DNA from: Hofstenia miamia
Lineage: Eukaryota; Xenacoelomorpha; Acoela
Assembly: GCA_004352715.1 (NCBI GenBank)
Contig: SCFE01000002.1
Coordinates: 234,624-282,066, forward strand
DNA length: 47,443 nt
Direction: 5' to 3'
The position numbers and the translations under genes were made by a program. Every line of letters begins with the position of its first letter. Position 1 is the first letter of the stretch. Shown piece after piece: positions 22,211 to 34,734 of this stretch. Below the pieces are notes generated by a model, which saw only the letters and a list, made by a program, of their open reading frames with translations, was not told the DNA's origin and made no database searches.

Positions 22211-25200
22211 GTGTGGTGATTATTTTGTTTTGGTGAGGTAAGCGGGCTGGAAAAGCCTTAACCGCACAACACTACATGCCATTATCACCTAAGCCTAATC
22301 CTGCACTATAATATAATTTTTGTCTACTAGAATAAATTGTGTATATGCTGTACATGTTTGGTATAGAATTATCAACAATTTACGAAATCTATTACATTTT
22401 TATTAATTAAACTTCTCACTAACATAAGGTTTTGCAATCTTTGCACAATCATGTAAGTTTCTTCACTGACAGATTTGACAATAGATATCAGCAAATAACA
22501 ATGTTTAGCTTAAGTCCACGATAATTATTCAATTGTATTGAATGTTTGTTTAGTAATGATTCAATTTTAAACGATTATCATGTTCAACAACATTTATTGT
22601 TATCTATACTACGAATCAAAAATCACTTCTCAATGACTGCAACCATTCCTGTAATACTAGGTCTTGGGCATAACAAAAACCTTTCAGATTGATCCTGCGG
22701 AGGGCTGTTTAGAATGGGCGACCTTGGGTTGTTTTGGTCATTCAAATAAATTTATCACATATTGTTGTTTGTGAAGGCATACATTAACTTCATTCATCTC
22801 ACCTTATATTTACTTGAGTATTTGCTAAGTAGAATTCAACATAGTCAAAGCTGAGCCTAAAATGTGAATTCTTATCTAAAATTTTAAATAATTTGAATAT
22901 CGCAAATATTGTTTAATTTCAAAAATAGTTTTTGTTCTATCTTCGCTACGTGGAAGAAGTTCCTTACCGCTCTCTGTGTGGCCTCGCAATCAAAAACCGC
23001 ACTATAAGTATCTTAAGATGAAGGTCAAACATTAACAAAACTAACTCAAATGCACCTTGACACCTCAACGTGTTGTGTTTTACAATGAATGTAAATTTAG
23101 TTAGTGATGCTATCAGCAATGCAAACAAAAATTTTCGGTATTTTGCGATACTTGCAAATTAATTTTGAATGTATTAGCACTAAATATTAAATTTTTGGTT
23201 AATGAATTCTCGTTTTTGTAGAATCATTCGGTGCATTGTGAAATGGGTGTAACTTGATGCTGTTTTAGCATGACATATTTTGCGCTAATTGCTAACATGT
23301 TTACCTAGAATTCATATCCTTAGGACAAAGAGTATAACAGGATAAATTTTGATTTATGTTCAAATTCCCATTTTAATGATGTATAGTTTTCCATTTTAAT
23401 TCTAAGAGACCTATTGTTGCATGAGTATAAAACATGTGGTGATGACATTTTTAAGGATCGTTTTCTATGAAGAAATGCAAAAAAGCGTAAAAATTATTTT
23501 TTGTCATAGTGTTACAAAATATAAAAAACATGTCGATAGCTGATAATGCAAAGGTTTTCTAAAATGTTCCAATCTTATATTGAAAATTATAATCATTAAA
23601 ATAATAATAAAATATGTTTGAAGTGAAGCATACAACGAACACCAAAATATATTGGGGTTAAGAAGTGCGATGTTATAAATTTTAAAAGTTATTTTATTAA
23701 AATATTGGTATTTTTTAATTAAAAGTGTTTCAGAAAAAATTTTTATTCTCCATAGTTATTGTCAATTTTCCAGTTAAAAATTTCATTTAAAATTTATGTA
23801 TCTAATAGCTCTAGATCAAAAGACATGGCAATTAGTTTGAACTTAATAGGTTTTCTTTGTAATTATCTGTAAAAAAATTCATTAAGTGCATATCTTTCAA
23901 GATGACAGATGCATCACACTTTGATTCAATAATAGTATTATATAGATAAATATTGATTGTGCAGCTTAAATTTCTTGGTCGTAAACTTCAAATTTGACCC
24001 GATGGGTCACAAACCAAATTTAATCAAAAAAAATTTACCGTGGGAAAATATACATTTTCTGAACCGGGAGAAATCAAAAAATTCTGCTCTCTTGGGCAAT
24101 TATAAAAATTCAAAATTGGGAATATTTTGCCTCATGATTTTGACAATCAGGCATATGGTGAAGTTATTATTAGGCATCTTTCCTTAGTATTATCAGAAAA
24201 CGTGTTTAGGGTGACTAAGACACTGTACGCAATTACGGAACACTGATAATTCACTTATGAGTTGTATAAGTGTGATATTATTATTAAGATTGATAAAGGA
24301 AAATTATTTAATAATTTTATTCAATCTTAGTCTTATTTAAAAACCTTGAAGTTGGAATATTTCTTAGTATTATTACTTAAGGTTTTTGACAAGCCTACAA
24401 TCGTGAATAGCTCATTTATTGGTGTATTAGTCAATCAAGGACTATTCTAAATGTTAGTGATTGGTCGTTTACCTTGAAATCACGCGGTCGCATGTCATGT
24501 GGCGTTCTCAGGTTTACCATGAGAACCTGTTTGTACAGTTATATATAGATATGATTGTAATGAAGTTGTACAATAGACTTTAATCAACTTTTTAATCACT
24601 AGCATCTATCTTGAACTAAAACTAAGAGGTAGTTATGGCCAAATGGGCAGTTGTAAAAAAGAGAAACTCTCTACCTTCCCGTACATTTGAATTTTAGTCT
24701 ATGACAAAATAAGTCAATTTTTCTTGATTTTGGAAATATTACAATTAATTTAAGTTTTGTAAATATGTGGCTGATTGTCATACTAGTATTGGCAATGAGG
24801 GGGACAAGCAGGCAATCAGATTTTTTTCACAAAACAGATTCCACATTCAACATGTACTCCAAATTCAGAACTGGTAGATATGCTAGCCGTTCTGCCAATG
24901 ATGATGACAACCTGATAGTACTGCTGAACTGTTTTAGGATTTCTTGGATGGATTTTAATGTCTAGAATTGGAAGGCAGTTAAATTTACCCAACCTGTTTA
25001 ATCTCATGCTGTTGATATCGGCTCTAATCCGCACGATGATATACTAACAAAATGTGATAATAATGAAATTCCTGAAATAACAGCAGATAGAATTGTTGAT
25101 TCATCTACATAATTTTTTTAATTTGCAAGACATCCCATGGAACTTTGAAAAAGAGTGGGTAGAATGTCTGAGGCCTGCCATGGCTATTTGAAATTAGATG

Positions 25201-25704
25201 GTCTGAATTTACTCTAATTTAATTGAAAGATGTTTGGTTTCGTCTAAGGCTTTTTAAAGTATTTTGCTAAGAGGTTTTTATTAGTTTTTATTATTTGAAT
25301 TCAATTTGCATTTAATGTGATTTTCCCAAATGTTTTATTTATTTTGTTCAACTACTTACAGTCAGATGTCAATGTGAATTGAATCATTGCATACTCATCT
25401 GCAAAATATTATGGTTAAGAATTTGCCTCGTGGAGGGATTGAAGTGCTCATGACTGATATGGAATACAAATAGATCTAACTGTGGGATTTTAATGCTATT
25501 GAGATCGAGATCATTGAATACATTAAGAATTTCATTCACAATTGATTTGATATTGATAGTAGAAAATCACTGTATTAACTCCTTTCTTGAATACAATAGC
25601 TATGGTATTAGCAGATTGTAAGAAATATGTGAACTAGTTAGGGAGATGTCACTTTGACAGTGTTGTCTGATTTATAAAACAGTGTACGTTAGTGCCTTAT
25701 ATCA
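22211..25704. other. 3.5 kb without recognisable genes
   Basis: A+T-rich. It contains a short hairpin (CAGGTT...AACCTG, about 24510-24530) and a weak inverted repeat around 24288-24330. Short frames at 23957-24187 and 24765-24965 lack family motifs. Confidence 0.5.
24765..24965 (+). CDS. Small open frame with signal-peptide-like start, weak
   Basis: 66 codons from ATG, starting MWLIVILVLAMRGTS, a short hydrophobic segment followed by a polar region with DDD. It could encode a small secreted peptide, but the opposite strand is open over nearly the same interval (24816-25034), codon usage is not distinctive, and no splice or promoter context is visible. No family recognised. Most likely chance. 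Confidence 0.12.
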   Translation: MWLIVILVLAMRGTSRQSDFFHKTDSTFNMYSKFRTGRYASRSANDDDNLIVLLNCFRISWMDFNV

Positions 25705-28357
25705 TATGATTGAAAACAAAATATGCATTGTTGTAATTTTTTATTCGTAAAGTTGAATTTTTAAATGCAAAAAAATATTGATCAAATCAATAGCGCCCCA
25801 TGGCGCTATAAATTATCTACATATTGGTATAACTTGCATACCCGTAGCACCAAAATTAACTTTTCAGTTGACTACAATATTAAAATAACTTTAGATGTAA
25901 AAAATGTAAATGATGCAATATTGAAATTGAAAGGAAAATATTAAATGCTAGTCTAAACAAGAGAAATATGTAATACCGGGAAGAGTTAATATGGTTATTC
26001 TTTGTTGTTAAAAGTGCTAGAAAATGGTGCAGAGCAGGAGAGCATCGCTATAAAATTGGAGGAGATCTTATCAAATTTCAATTTTTATTCAAGAGAAATT
26101 CTTTGTAATATAGGCTAGTTTTCATCAATTACCTTTTTTGTTCTAAAAATCATCTCAATTCATTAAATCCCAAATATATAAATAATGATTATTGTAGAGA
26201 TATTCAACGCATATCAAATAGTATGTAAGCTGTCGATGCCATAAAAACTAATAACAAGTAGGTCTCTAATTACATTTTGTGATATTATTGATGAAGAGGC
26301 CTGATAATAATATGCCTGGTTGTCGAAATCATGAGGAAAAATATTCACATTTTTGAATTTTTTAAAATTGCAGAATTTTACGATTTTTCTGAGCTCAGAT
26401 TCAAATTCCTCGTGCTTTTTCGGCTCAGAAAATGCATGGCTTTAGCATGATTAATTTTTTTGACCAAATTTTGTTCCCACCGTGTAGCTTTGGCTACCAT
26501 TATTTTATTGTGAACATGATTGTTTCACGATACATTGTTAGTAATTTTTCCTTTATACGTCTGTTCTGATAATTTTGGAATTATACGTAGCCTCAAAACG
26601 AATTGCAAGAATGATGTGAGGTACTTCCTGGAGAGAGACCATGTGCGATCTTTTGTTTCATAAGACAGTTTACATTCTAAGCGACGATTATGTGTACATC
26701 AGAGGTGGAATCTAGTTCGGGTTAAGTTTTTAAAAACAAAACGGTTTGAGTTCGTTTGGAAAGAAGAAATTTTTCCTTAGGTTTAATAAAATATATTATT
26801 AATTCTGTGATTTGTGGGGATTATTATAATGAGTATGATCTCAAAGACATTCCCACTTGATAGATTACCCAACAGTTATATAGGATTAAAAATAATTAAC
26901 TTTTATCAGTCCTTTTATAATAGTACGAATATAGTTCCTAAATCTAAAAGTAAGCTAATCAGCAGCATGAATGATTTAAGCAAGGAATACAAGTTAGGGT
27001 TTTGGATGTATAGACATTTTATAGTGCATCNTATGATTGAAAACAAAATATGCATTGTTGTAATTTTTTATTCGTAAAGTTGAATTTTTAAATGCAAAAA
27101 AATATTGATCAAATCAATAGCGCCCCATGGCGCTATAAATTATCTACATATTGGTATAACTTGCATACCCGTAGCACCAAAATTAACTTTTCAGTTGACT
27201 ACAATATTAAAATAACTTTAGATGTAAAAAATGTAAATGATGCAATATTGAAATTGAAAGGAAAATATTAAATGCTAGTCTAAACAAGAGAAATATGTAA
27301 TACCGGGAAGAGTTAATATGGTTATTCTTTGTTGTTAAAAGTGCTAGAAAATGGTGCAGAGCAGGAGAGCATCGCTATAAAATTGGAGGAGATCTTATCA
27401 AATTTCAATTTTTATTCAAGAGAAATTCTTTGTAATATAGGCTAGTTTTCATCAATTACCTTTTTTGTTCTAAAAATCATCTCAATTCATTAAATCCCAA
27501 ATATATAAATAATGATTATTGTAGAGATATTCAACGCATATCAAATAGTATGTAAGCTGTCGATGCCATAAAAACTAATAACAAGTAGGTCTCTAATTAC
27601 ATTTTGTGATATTATTGATGAAGAGGCCTGATAATAATATGCCTGGTTGTCGAAATCATGAGGAAAAATATTCACATTTTTGAATTTTTTAAAATTGCAG
27701 AATTTTACGATTTTTCTGAGCTCAGATTCAAATTCCTCGTGCTTTTTCGGCTCAGAAAATGCATGGCTTTAGCATGATTAATTTTTTTGACCAAATTTTG
27801 TTCCCACCGTGTAGTGTTGGCTACCATTATTTTATTGTGAACATGATTGTTTCACGATATATTGTTAGTAATTTTTCCTTTATACGTCTGTTCTGATAAT
27901 TTTGGAATTATACGTAGCCTCAAAACGAATTGCAAAAATGATGTGAGGTACTTCCTGGAGAGAGACCATGTGCGATCTTTTGTTTCATAAGACAGTTTAC
28001 ATTCTAAGCGACGATTATGTGTACATCAGAGGTGGAATCTAGTTCGGGTTAAGTTTTTAAAAACAAAACGGTTTGAGTTCGTTTGGAAAGAAGAAATTTT
28101 TCCTTAGGTTTAATAAAATATATTATTAATTCTGTGATTTGTGGGGATTATTATAATGAGTATGATCTCAAAGACATTCCCACTTGATAGATTACCCAAC
28201 AGTTATATAGGATTAAAAATAATTAACTTTTATCAGTCCTTTTATAATAGTACGAATATAGTTCCTAAATCTAAAAGTAAGCTAATCAGCAGCATGAATG
28301 ATTTAAGCAAGGAATACAAGTTAGGGTTTTGGATGTATAGACATTTTATAGTGCATC
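25705..28357 (+). repeat. 1.33-kb duplication across a single N
   Basis: 25705-27030 and 27032-28357 match over 1326 bp with about three substitutions (for example GTAGCTTTGG versus GTAGTGTTGG). The second copy begins right after N at 27031 and runs on into unique sequence, so this is a contig overlap and not a tandem duplication. Each copy has a GC-rich hairpin ATAGCGCC-CCAT-GGCGCTAT (25790-25809 and the equivalent near 27117). Confidence 0.88.
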
Positions 28358-28401
28358 TGCTTATACTTCAGTTTTTCATGAACAGGGCAACAGAAAATTA
28401 A
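28141..28401 (+). CDS. Unidentified 86-residue open frame
   Basis: The frame starts with GTG (28141-28143); an in-frame ATG follows five codons later. It runs to TAA at 28399-28401. It is rich in S, N, I and K, with the blocks DRLPNSYIGLKIINFYQSF and SKSKLISSMNDLSKEYK, and a hydrophobic tail LLILQFFM. The counterpart at 26814-27077 is the same frame running into the N. It is preserved between the two near-identical contigs, but this says little because they hardly differ anywhere. Function unknown; an exon or chance. Confidence 0.18.
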   Translation: MGIIIMSMISKTFPLDRLPNSYIGLKIINFYQSFYNSTNIVPKSKSKLISSMNDLSKEYKLGFWMYRHFIVHLLILQFFMNRATEN

Positions 28402-28964
28402 CCCAAAAATTCGTGAAAAGTGATTTAATAATTTAAAACACTGATTTTTTGTTGACTTAATAACTTAACTCAATAAAAACAAATATTTATTGACAAAATA
28501 TTACGTGGTTTTGGGCAATAGGATTTGATCATACCTTAATTGAGCAGCAGTTTAACAGTGTGTGCTATTTGTATGTGAAAATTTGCATTTATGAAGCCAC
28601 TTCTGGTTCACATATTAATCAACATCAAAGAGTGCGCTACAAATGGCTTCATAGATTTTGAAAATTTGTCAAATTGACTATTGCCCTAACACGAAAATTT
28701 GACATTTTATTGACCTAGAAACTTCTTTAATGTTGGTACCTCTATCCAAATATAAGCCTAAAATAGAATTCTGTTGCACATCTATCCTAAATCCAAAAAA
28801 TTAAATTTATTTACTTTTGGTTGCTCTAGTCATTCACAATATGAGCAGTTTTGTCTAGGTAGAATCTTGCCCAAAAATTGAAATAAAATTTTCTGTGTAG
28901 ACATGTGTAGACATTAAAATCATAAATTATTATTTGTTTTAAGTTTTCACGAAATTTTCGTGAA
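28402..28964. other. No gene seen
   Basis: Anonymous A+T-rich sequence. Confidence 0.4.
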
Positions 28965-29108
28965 CCTCGTCCAATTCCTCGCAGCTCATTTCGAATTCTG
29001 AATGTACTCTACATAAAAGCTGTCAACTTTTCCAATAGTCGAATCCTTCTTAGTATTTATGCTATGCTACAAAATGAACCTTTGTGTTATATACAAACAC
29101 TCTCCAAG
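28965..29108. repeat. 144-bp direct repeat, left copy
   Basis: Begins CCTCGTCCAATTCCTCGCAG. Repeated at 30387-30531 in the same orientation with about ten differences. The two copies bracket the minus-strand RT fragment. Confidence 0.85.
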
Positions 29109-30360
29109 GTGAAAGATGATGCAAATTCAGAGCTAACTTCTGAGGGTGGAATTGCTAGCAGGTTTGACTTGCTAGTGTTGAAAGACATTAGATTTCTAGA
29201 TGCCCATGTGCAGGGATTTTGTAGTCATAAGATAAATTCGAAAGATATCTTGAAGTAAGTTTTAAATTTTCTGCAAAAAAGCTAATGAACAGCTACACAC
29301 ATCTGGGAGATCATTAATAAAGATTAAAAACAGCAAAGGCCCAAGAATCTAACCTTGAGACATACCGCTAGTGACCGGGAGGGCACCAGACAAAGTATTA
29401 TTAACTTTAACAAGTTGTGATCGATTAACAAGGTATGAAGTTAAAATCTCCAACATGTTATCACTAACACAAATTTTTCTGATTTTCTTCAAAAGCAGGT
29501 GACGCGGCACCTTGTTGAAGGCCTTTACAAAGTCAAGGTATAGGCCAAAAGATGAAACACCCTTATCAAAGTTTTTATAGATACCATTCAAAAAGGAAAT
29601 CAGCTGAGTTATTGTAGATCACCTACAAGTAAATCCAAACTGAGATGCTGACAGGCGAGATAGAATTACCGGATATAATAAATTGAAAATAAGTTTTTCA
29701 AAAAGCAGCAAACGTTTAAAAGTTTAAGCAAGATGCTAATCAGACGATAATTCTTAATGTCTGATTTGTCACCACTTTTAAACAAAAGTGTAATATGTGA
29801 AGTCTTCCATGAATCAGGAAACCTTCCAGTATCAGTAAAGGGGGCATGAGTTCATCGTTTGGCATGCCAAAGAGCACTTAACATCGTATCGACACTGAAA
29901 TAACTCTCATGATAGCAGTAATATCACAAAGAAATGTATTTTCTCATAATCTGCTCAATAATTAGATAACTACAATCCACTGACACCCTGGTCACAATTC
30001 TTATCAAATTTCTTAGATCCAGAATTCTCCAGAAATGCACATCAACTCTGTCATCGTAAACACAGACGTTACTGCCGCGCTCAATTCTATCGATATCTAA
30101 CAGCTTAATTGAACATCAAAAATTCTTGCTTCTCAAGTTCATCAAAAATTCACTTTGCAGTTGATCTTCTTCTAGGAGAGTACGCAATCTGTTAACATCC
30201 CACTCTACAGCCACTATATTCAATGAAGCCTTGGAACGTCTTTTCGCTAAAAATCCAATGTTACTAATGTTTTCAAATGATTTCTTCATTCACCACGAAG
30301 CATCAGCTCCAACCTTTTGCTTATGAAGAAACTCACCCTTCGGGTCAAGGAATTGTCCAT
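29105..30360 (-). pseudogene. CR1/Jockey-like non-LTR retrotransposon: linker and RT (broken)
   Basis: Minus-strand reading from high to low coordinates: a linker between endonuclease and RT (FLHKQKVGADASW, EWDVNRLRTLLEEDQLQSEF), then RT motifs TGRFPDSWKTSHITLLFKSG (29760-29830), DKSDIKNYR, ASQFGFTCR, then an 80-residue uninterrupted frame at 29349-29591 with LYLDFVKAFNKVPRHLLLKK (motif A, catalytic Asp) and NNTLSGALPVTSGMSQG (motif B), then ILGPLLFLIFINDLPDVC. The motif C position reads FAEN (near 29272) instead of F/YADD. Stops and frameshifts are scattered. The RT breaks off soon after motif C; the C-terminal domain is absent. Decayed fragment of a CR1/Jockey-type element. Confidence 0.85.
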
Positions 30361-30386
30361 ATCACTATAGTCTTAAAAGTATTCAA

Positions 30387-30531
30387 CCTCGTCCAATTCC
30401 TCGCAGTTCATTTTGAATTCCGAATGTACTCTACCTAAAAGCTGTCAACTCTTCCAATAATCGAATCCTTCTTAGTTATTTATGCTATGCTACAAAATGA
30501 ACTTTTGTGTTATATACAAACACTGTCCAAA
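30387..30531. repeat. 144-bp direct repeat, right copy
   Basis: Counterpart of 28965-29108. It lies between the RT fragment (-) and the endonuclease fragment (+). Confidence 0.85.
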
Positions 30532-30689
30532 GCCTCAAATCGCCGCTTTTAACATACTATGCGTGCACAGCATAATCCAGTACATTTCTTCTTAATCATC
30601 CTAATAACAAATTATATTTCATAAAGTTACTTCCTCTTAGTATATACTAAGCTTAATTCAAGACCAATTCTAGAAGAACTGAGGATAGA

Positions 30690-31060
30690 AAGTAATATAA
30701 AAATCTTCTGCAATGATGATAAATTTATTTATCTCAATGCCAGAAGTCTCAATTCAAACAGAAAGGATTTTCTAACCTTAGTATATGAGATAGGATGAAA
30801 CACAATATTCTTGACTACTGAGACGTGGTTACAGCATGGCAATGTTGGTCCTAATTTGTTTAATCCTGACGACTTGTTTTGACATTTTCAAGAACTGATT
30901 ATGTAGAGGTCGAGGACTCACGATTTTAGTTCCAAAATGTCTAAAACTAGTGCTTAAATCGGAATTTGAACTAAACATCACATATTTGAGTTATTCTGGA
31001 TAGAGTTTATATCTTCTGAAAATAACTGCAATAGAAAACTGATTAACATAGCTAGTGACG
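30690..31060 (+). pseudogene. LINE apurinic endonuclease (APE) N-terminal fragment
   Basis: Plus-strand translation gives KFIYLNARSLNSNRKDFLTL followed by TTETWLQHGN, the hallmark start of LINE APE-type endonucleases (x-NARSL-x-x-K and xTETWL, with the Glu that binds metal). After it the frame breaks (TGA in ELIM-stop), and the Gly-rich block that usually follows (RGGG) is only hinted at by GRGLTILVPK. The orientation is opposite to the RT fragment next to it. This could be the 5' part of the same insertion in inverted orientation, or a second element. Confidence 0.75.
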
Positions 31061-33870
31061 TAGTTAGAATGGGGCTGTGCCCCTTATAATTTGGCATGAC
31101 CGCGTAAACAACTGATAGTGCTCCCAAGAGCAACTACATTTATTTGAGCGCAATATCTCGATGATGTGTGTGTGTCCGGCCTTATCTACATATTAATGAA
31201 TTCAAATGCATACATTAAAATATTATTTAAATTCAAATTTAGTCAAAGCTCAATTTTGTTTTAAAAATAATAGGTAAAATTGAAGGAAGGTTCTCAAATA
31301 ATTTAAGTTTAGACCATATTTTCACCACATAGCAACAAAATATGGAATAACGTAGATAATGTAATCGCAAATGAAAAAACTACACTCGATTCAGAAAAAA
31401 TTGAGAACTTTCCTCTTTCATTGTCAATGCATACTTTGCGAAATTTATTTGAATCATTTTAATTGCGTACCACTAAGCGGTGGAAAACTAAATTGATTTG
31501 CTTCAAAATAAGTGTTGTGCAATAATTCAATTTGCAAGTTCATTACATACTTTACAACAAAGTGAAATAGCGCGATTTAAACAAAAAGCTTAGTCAGCAA
31601 TAAATCATCGTAGATGGTTTTATAGATTAATATGTTTTGATGTAAAACGTGTTTGAAATAGACACTTTCAATTTTTCTATTGAAAAATCGATGTCGGGAA
31701 TAAAAATTTTTAAAATCCTTGCAAGTGCTTTAAGAGATGAACAATATAATATGTAATAGTGGTGAAATGTCAGACAAAATCTTTCTGAAAGGGATTGATC
31801 GTAGATGCTTTTCTAGATGATAAAGAAACGTCAGAATTTATTTTTTCATTTTCTTACTAATGAATTAACATAGCAAATTTCATACGCGTGAAATTGAAGA
31901 TAATATTTCTCAGATTATTAAATGAACCTAATGTACACTCGCACATTTAAATCATATATTTTTATTGTTATTTATAAAAGATTGCAGTTTTTAGTTTGTA
32001 CTTGTTTTTGACTTCTTTTATTTTTATTATTATATTTAATTGTTGTTGTTTCTATATTAGGTTTATATATTAATTAAAGCCATTTTAGTCATTTCCTGCT
32101 CCCAATAGGTATACTTGGACCAATAAAATTTTTTCTATAAAACATTTATTGTGTCTTGATTTAGCCCAATATCAGAATAATTCGTTATTCATGATCCAAT
32201 AATCATTGACCTCAATTCACTTTGTTATTGTATTTTGTAGAGGACTTCAACAGTACTTATGTAACAACTTAAAGACATATTCATTCTGAAAATCAATGGT
32301 TCTTTTGAATTTCAGAGGCTTTCGTTCAAATATACATTAACTATTTGTAAACCTAAATTAACATTGTAACTAAAATTTGAGAGATACAATATATCCTACA
32401 TCATTTAGATAGACATGATGCCTGGCGCTCATCTTAGACTGAAATGAACACCAAAATATTTTATCAAACTTTGAGATTTGTTTTCAATTAAATTTCTTTT
32501 TTTCATCACATTATTTTGTTGTGATTCGGCATTTAATATTTTTACAACCCTCTATGTTTCCATTACTTTCCTTTAGATAATGTTACTTCTCTGTTACTCT
32601 TTAAATAAAGTTAATTTTTTAACCTAGATTTAAACTTAAATATCCAAGTAAAGCAAAGCAAGTTTCTAATCATTTAGTGACAATAACTGTTTTTTTTATA
32701 CTTTTAAAAGTGTAATCCAAAGTATTTAATGTTTAATAGGTCTGTTTAGAACGTTAGGTCTCTTATTGAAACAGTAGGCTATTTTATGTATATTACATTC
32801 TCAACTCATTGCAACTCTTGTGAATACATTGTAGTTAATTATATACTAACTCAAAGTTATATAACGGATTCGGATTTTTAATTTTTTACAAAAATTTTTA
32901 AATTTACATTTTTAGAAATTTCTGTCAATTGAAAAAAGGATATAAATACGTTCGCTCATAAATCCAAAATCACATTTTTAAAATTCAATTTCGCTTGATG
33001 GTATATGACCCATAATTAAATTATGAAGAAATATGCCAAAATGCATATAATAATAACCCCACTCAAGAATAACCTATTCGTATGTACAGTATAGTGCTTA
33101 CACTAAACTACTGGATTGCAAAAATCAAATTTCTTATGCTTTATTATACCGGCCAAAAGAATACTTATGCTCAATTTTATAAATATTTATCCAAAAGGAT
33201 AATTCTTTAGAATATTTCAATAATATCGGAGAAAGAAAGTCAACTGTCTTAATATCTGGCAATTGGCATTTATTTGAAGTATTTTCCTCCTAAGAAATTG
33301 AATTTTTTGCAAATTGGTGACAATCAATTTTTCATGTGGTTGACAATTTTATATAATTAACCATAAAGTACATTTTTAACCAATATATCTTTACAACCAA
33401 GTAAACAAGATGTTTCAAATTGTAACCAGCTAATGATAGTTAGGGTACCACTATATTGTTGGAAGTACAGATGCATTGGTTGGGTGGTTGTTGATTAAAT
33501 TGCGTTGACGTGCAGTTGCTTTCAGAAATAAAGCAATTGAACTTGAACCTGAGAAAAGTTCATGGTTTAATGTATGCGATATTCTCAATATTTTCAAGCG
33601 ATCATTGATATACATTTCAGGAAAAAAAAGATAGACATAATTCGCGAGATAAAACAAAGTTTTGTCATTCAAAAGCTCTCACAATACCTAAGAAAGGTCT
33701 TTAGTAGCAGCATCTTCATGTCAGCATTTTATGACCACCAGAGAACTAAGAGTAGAGGCTCCAATGATTTCAAACTTATCCAATAAATTAATCAGATGTT
33801 ATTTAACCAGGAAATGAATGCATGGAAGAGTTTTTGCCAATTTATATTTAAAAAAGACTTTCATTCTGTA
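31061..33870. other. 2.8 kb without recognisable genes
   Basis: The left edge (about 31050-31110: TAGTGACGTAGTTAG then GGGGCTGTGCCCC) looks like a transposon terminus containing a perfect short palindrome, but I could not find its partner. The rest is anonymous A+T-rich DNA. Overlapping opposite-strand frames at 33451-33672 (-) and 33574-33786 (+) lack motifs. Confidence 0.4.
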
Positions 33871-33878
33871 GTACCAAG

Positions 33879-34293
33879 TAGAGGTGGCCGCCGCCGTCAG
33901 CCGACTACTATTGGCGGCACAGACCACATAAGAAGCTGACTGAGCAACATCTATAGAGCTGGATTAGACTATATAATATTCCATATAGAAACCCTATAAT
34001 GCCTATAGCCCTGTAAAAACCGTATATGATGCAAGCAGTACATTGAAACTATTAATGCTCACAAAGGTTCATAGTGCGCTTACAGGCAATCTGATTAATA
34101 AGACATCACCTAATCAATGTTAGATGTCACTACCACATCAAAGACATTAATTGCGGTTGCCTTTTTAGGACACATTTTGTTTGTCTTGATATACTTTTAG
34201 TTATCAATTGTTTCAGCCGTCTAAATTTTTCGGCGGCTGGCTAACCTAAAATATGTCGGTGGTGGCGGCTGAGCCAACTGGTGCCAAGCTCTA
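33879..34293. mobile_element. Non-autonomous hAT-type element, 415 bp, perfect TSD
   Basis: Ends TAGAGGTGGCCGCCGCCG and ...GGTGCCAAGCTCTA (reverse complement TAGAGCTTGGCACC). It is flanked by perfect 8-bp direct repeats GTACCAAG (33871-33878 and 34294-34301). Both ends contain GC-rich words related in inverted orientation: GCCGCCGCCGTCAGCCGAC on the left and CGGCGGCTGGC plus GGTGGCGGCTGAGCC on the right. No reading frame of note. TAGAG-type termini with 8-bp duplications are seen in hAT elements; no autonomous partner is in the window. Confidence 0.85.
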
Positions 34294-34301
34294 GTACCAA
34301 G

Positions 34302-34734
34302 TTGAAGTGGTTAACTAAATTTATTCAGTCCATAATGGTATGGAAGAGCAACTGCAGGTGTACTGGTTCCATAAATACAATTGAATAACAATGGATAATT
34401 CGCAGTTCTTCTTCAGCTGTATGCTCATTAAATAAGATGTTGCAACGTATCACACAGGAAAGTCGACATCCACGTTTTGAATAAATTGAACTTAAGCTTA
34501 TTCTGAAACTACCCTGTCAGATCCCTTATTTATTGCTAATTAGGAACTTATGGAAGACGTTAAAATACCATGTAAGCGTCAGATGAAGAATAGTACAAAG
34601 GACATTCCTATAATAAACAAGCTTTATGAATCGTTACCTAGGCGAATTACTAATACCATTGGTGAGAAGGGTGAAGGCATTGCCGCATAAAATTCCTGCC
34701 AAGTTTCATTAAAAAACTACATCCCAAACAAAAG
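34302..34734. other. No gene seen
   Basis: Anonymous spacer between two hAT elements. Confidence 0.4.

Noticed and set aside
31050-31876. Possible element between TTAACATAGC repeats (about 31042 and 31866)
   Set aside because: The putative ends are not inverted repeats of each other, and a 10-bp match in A+T-rich DNA can be chance.
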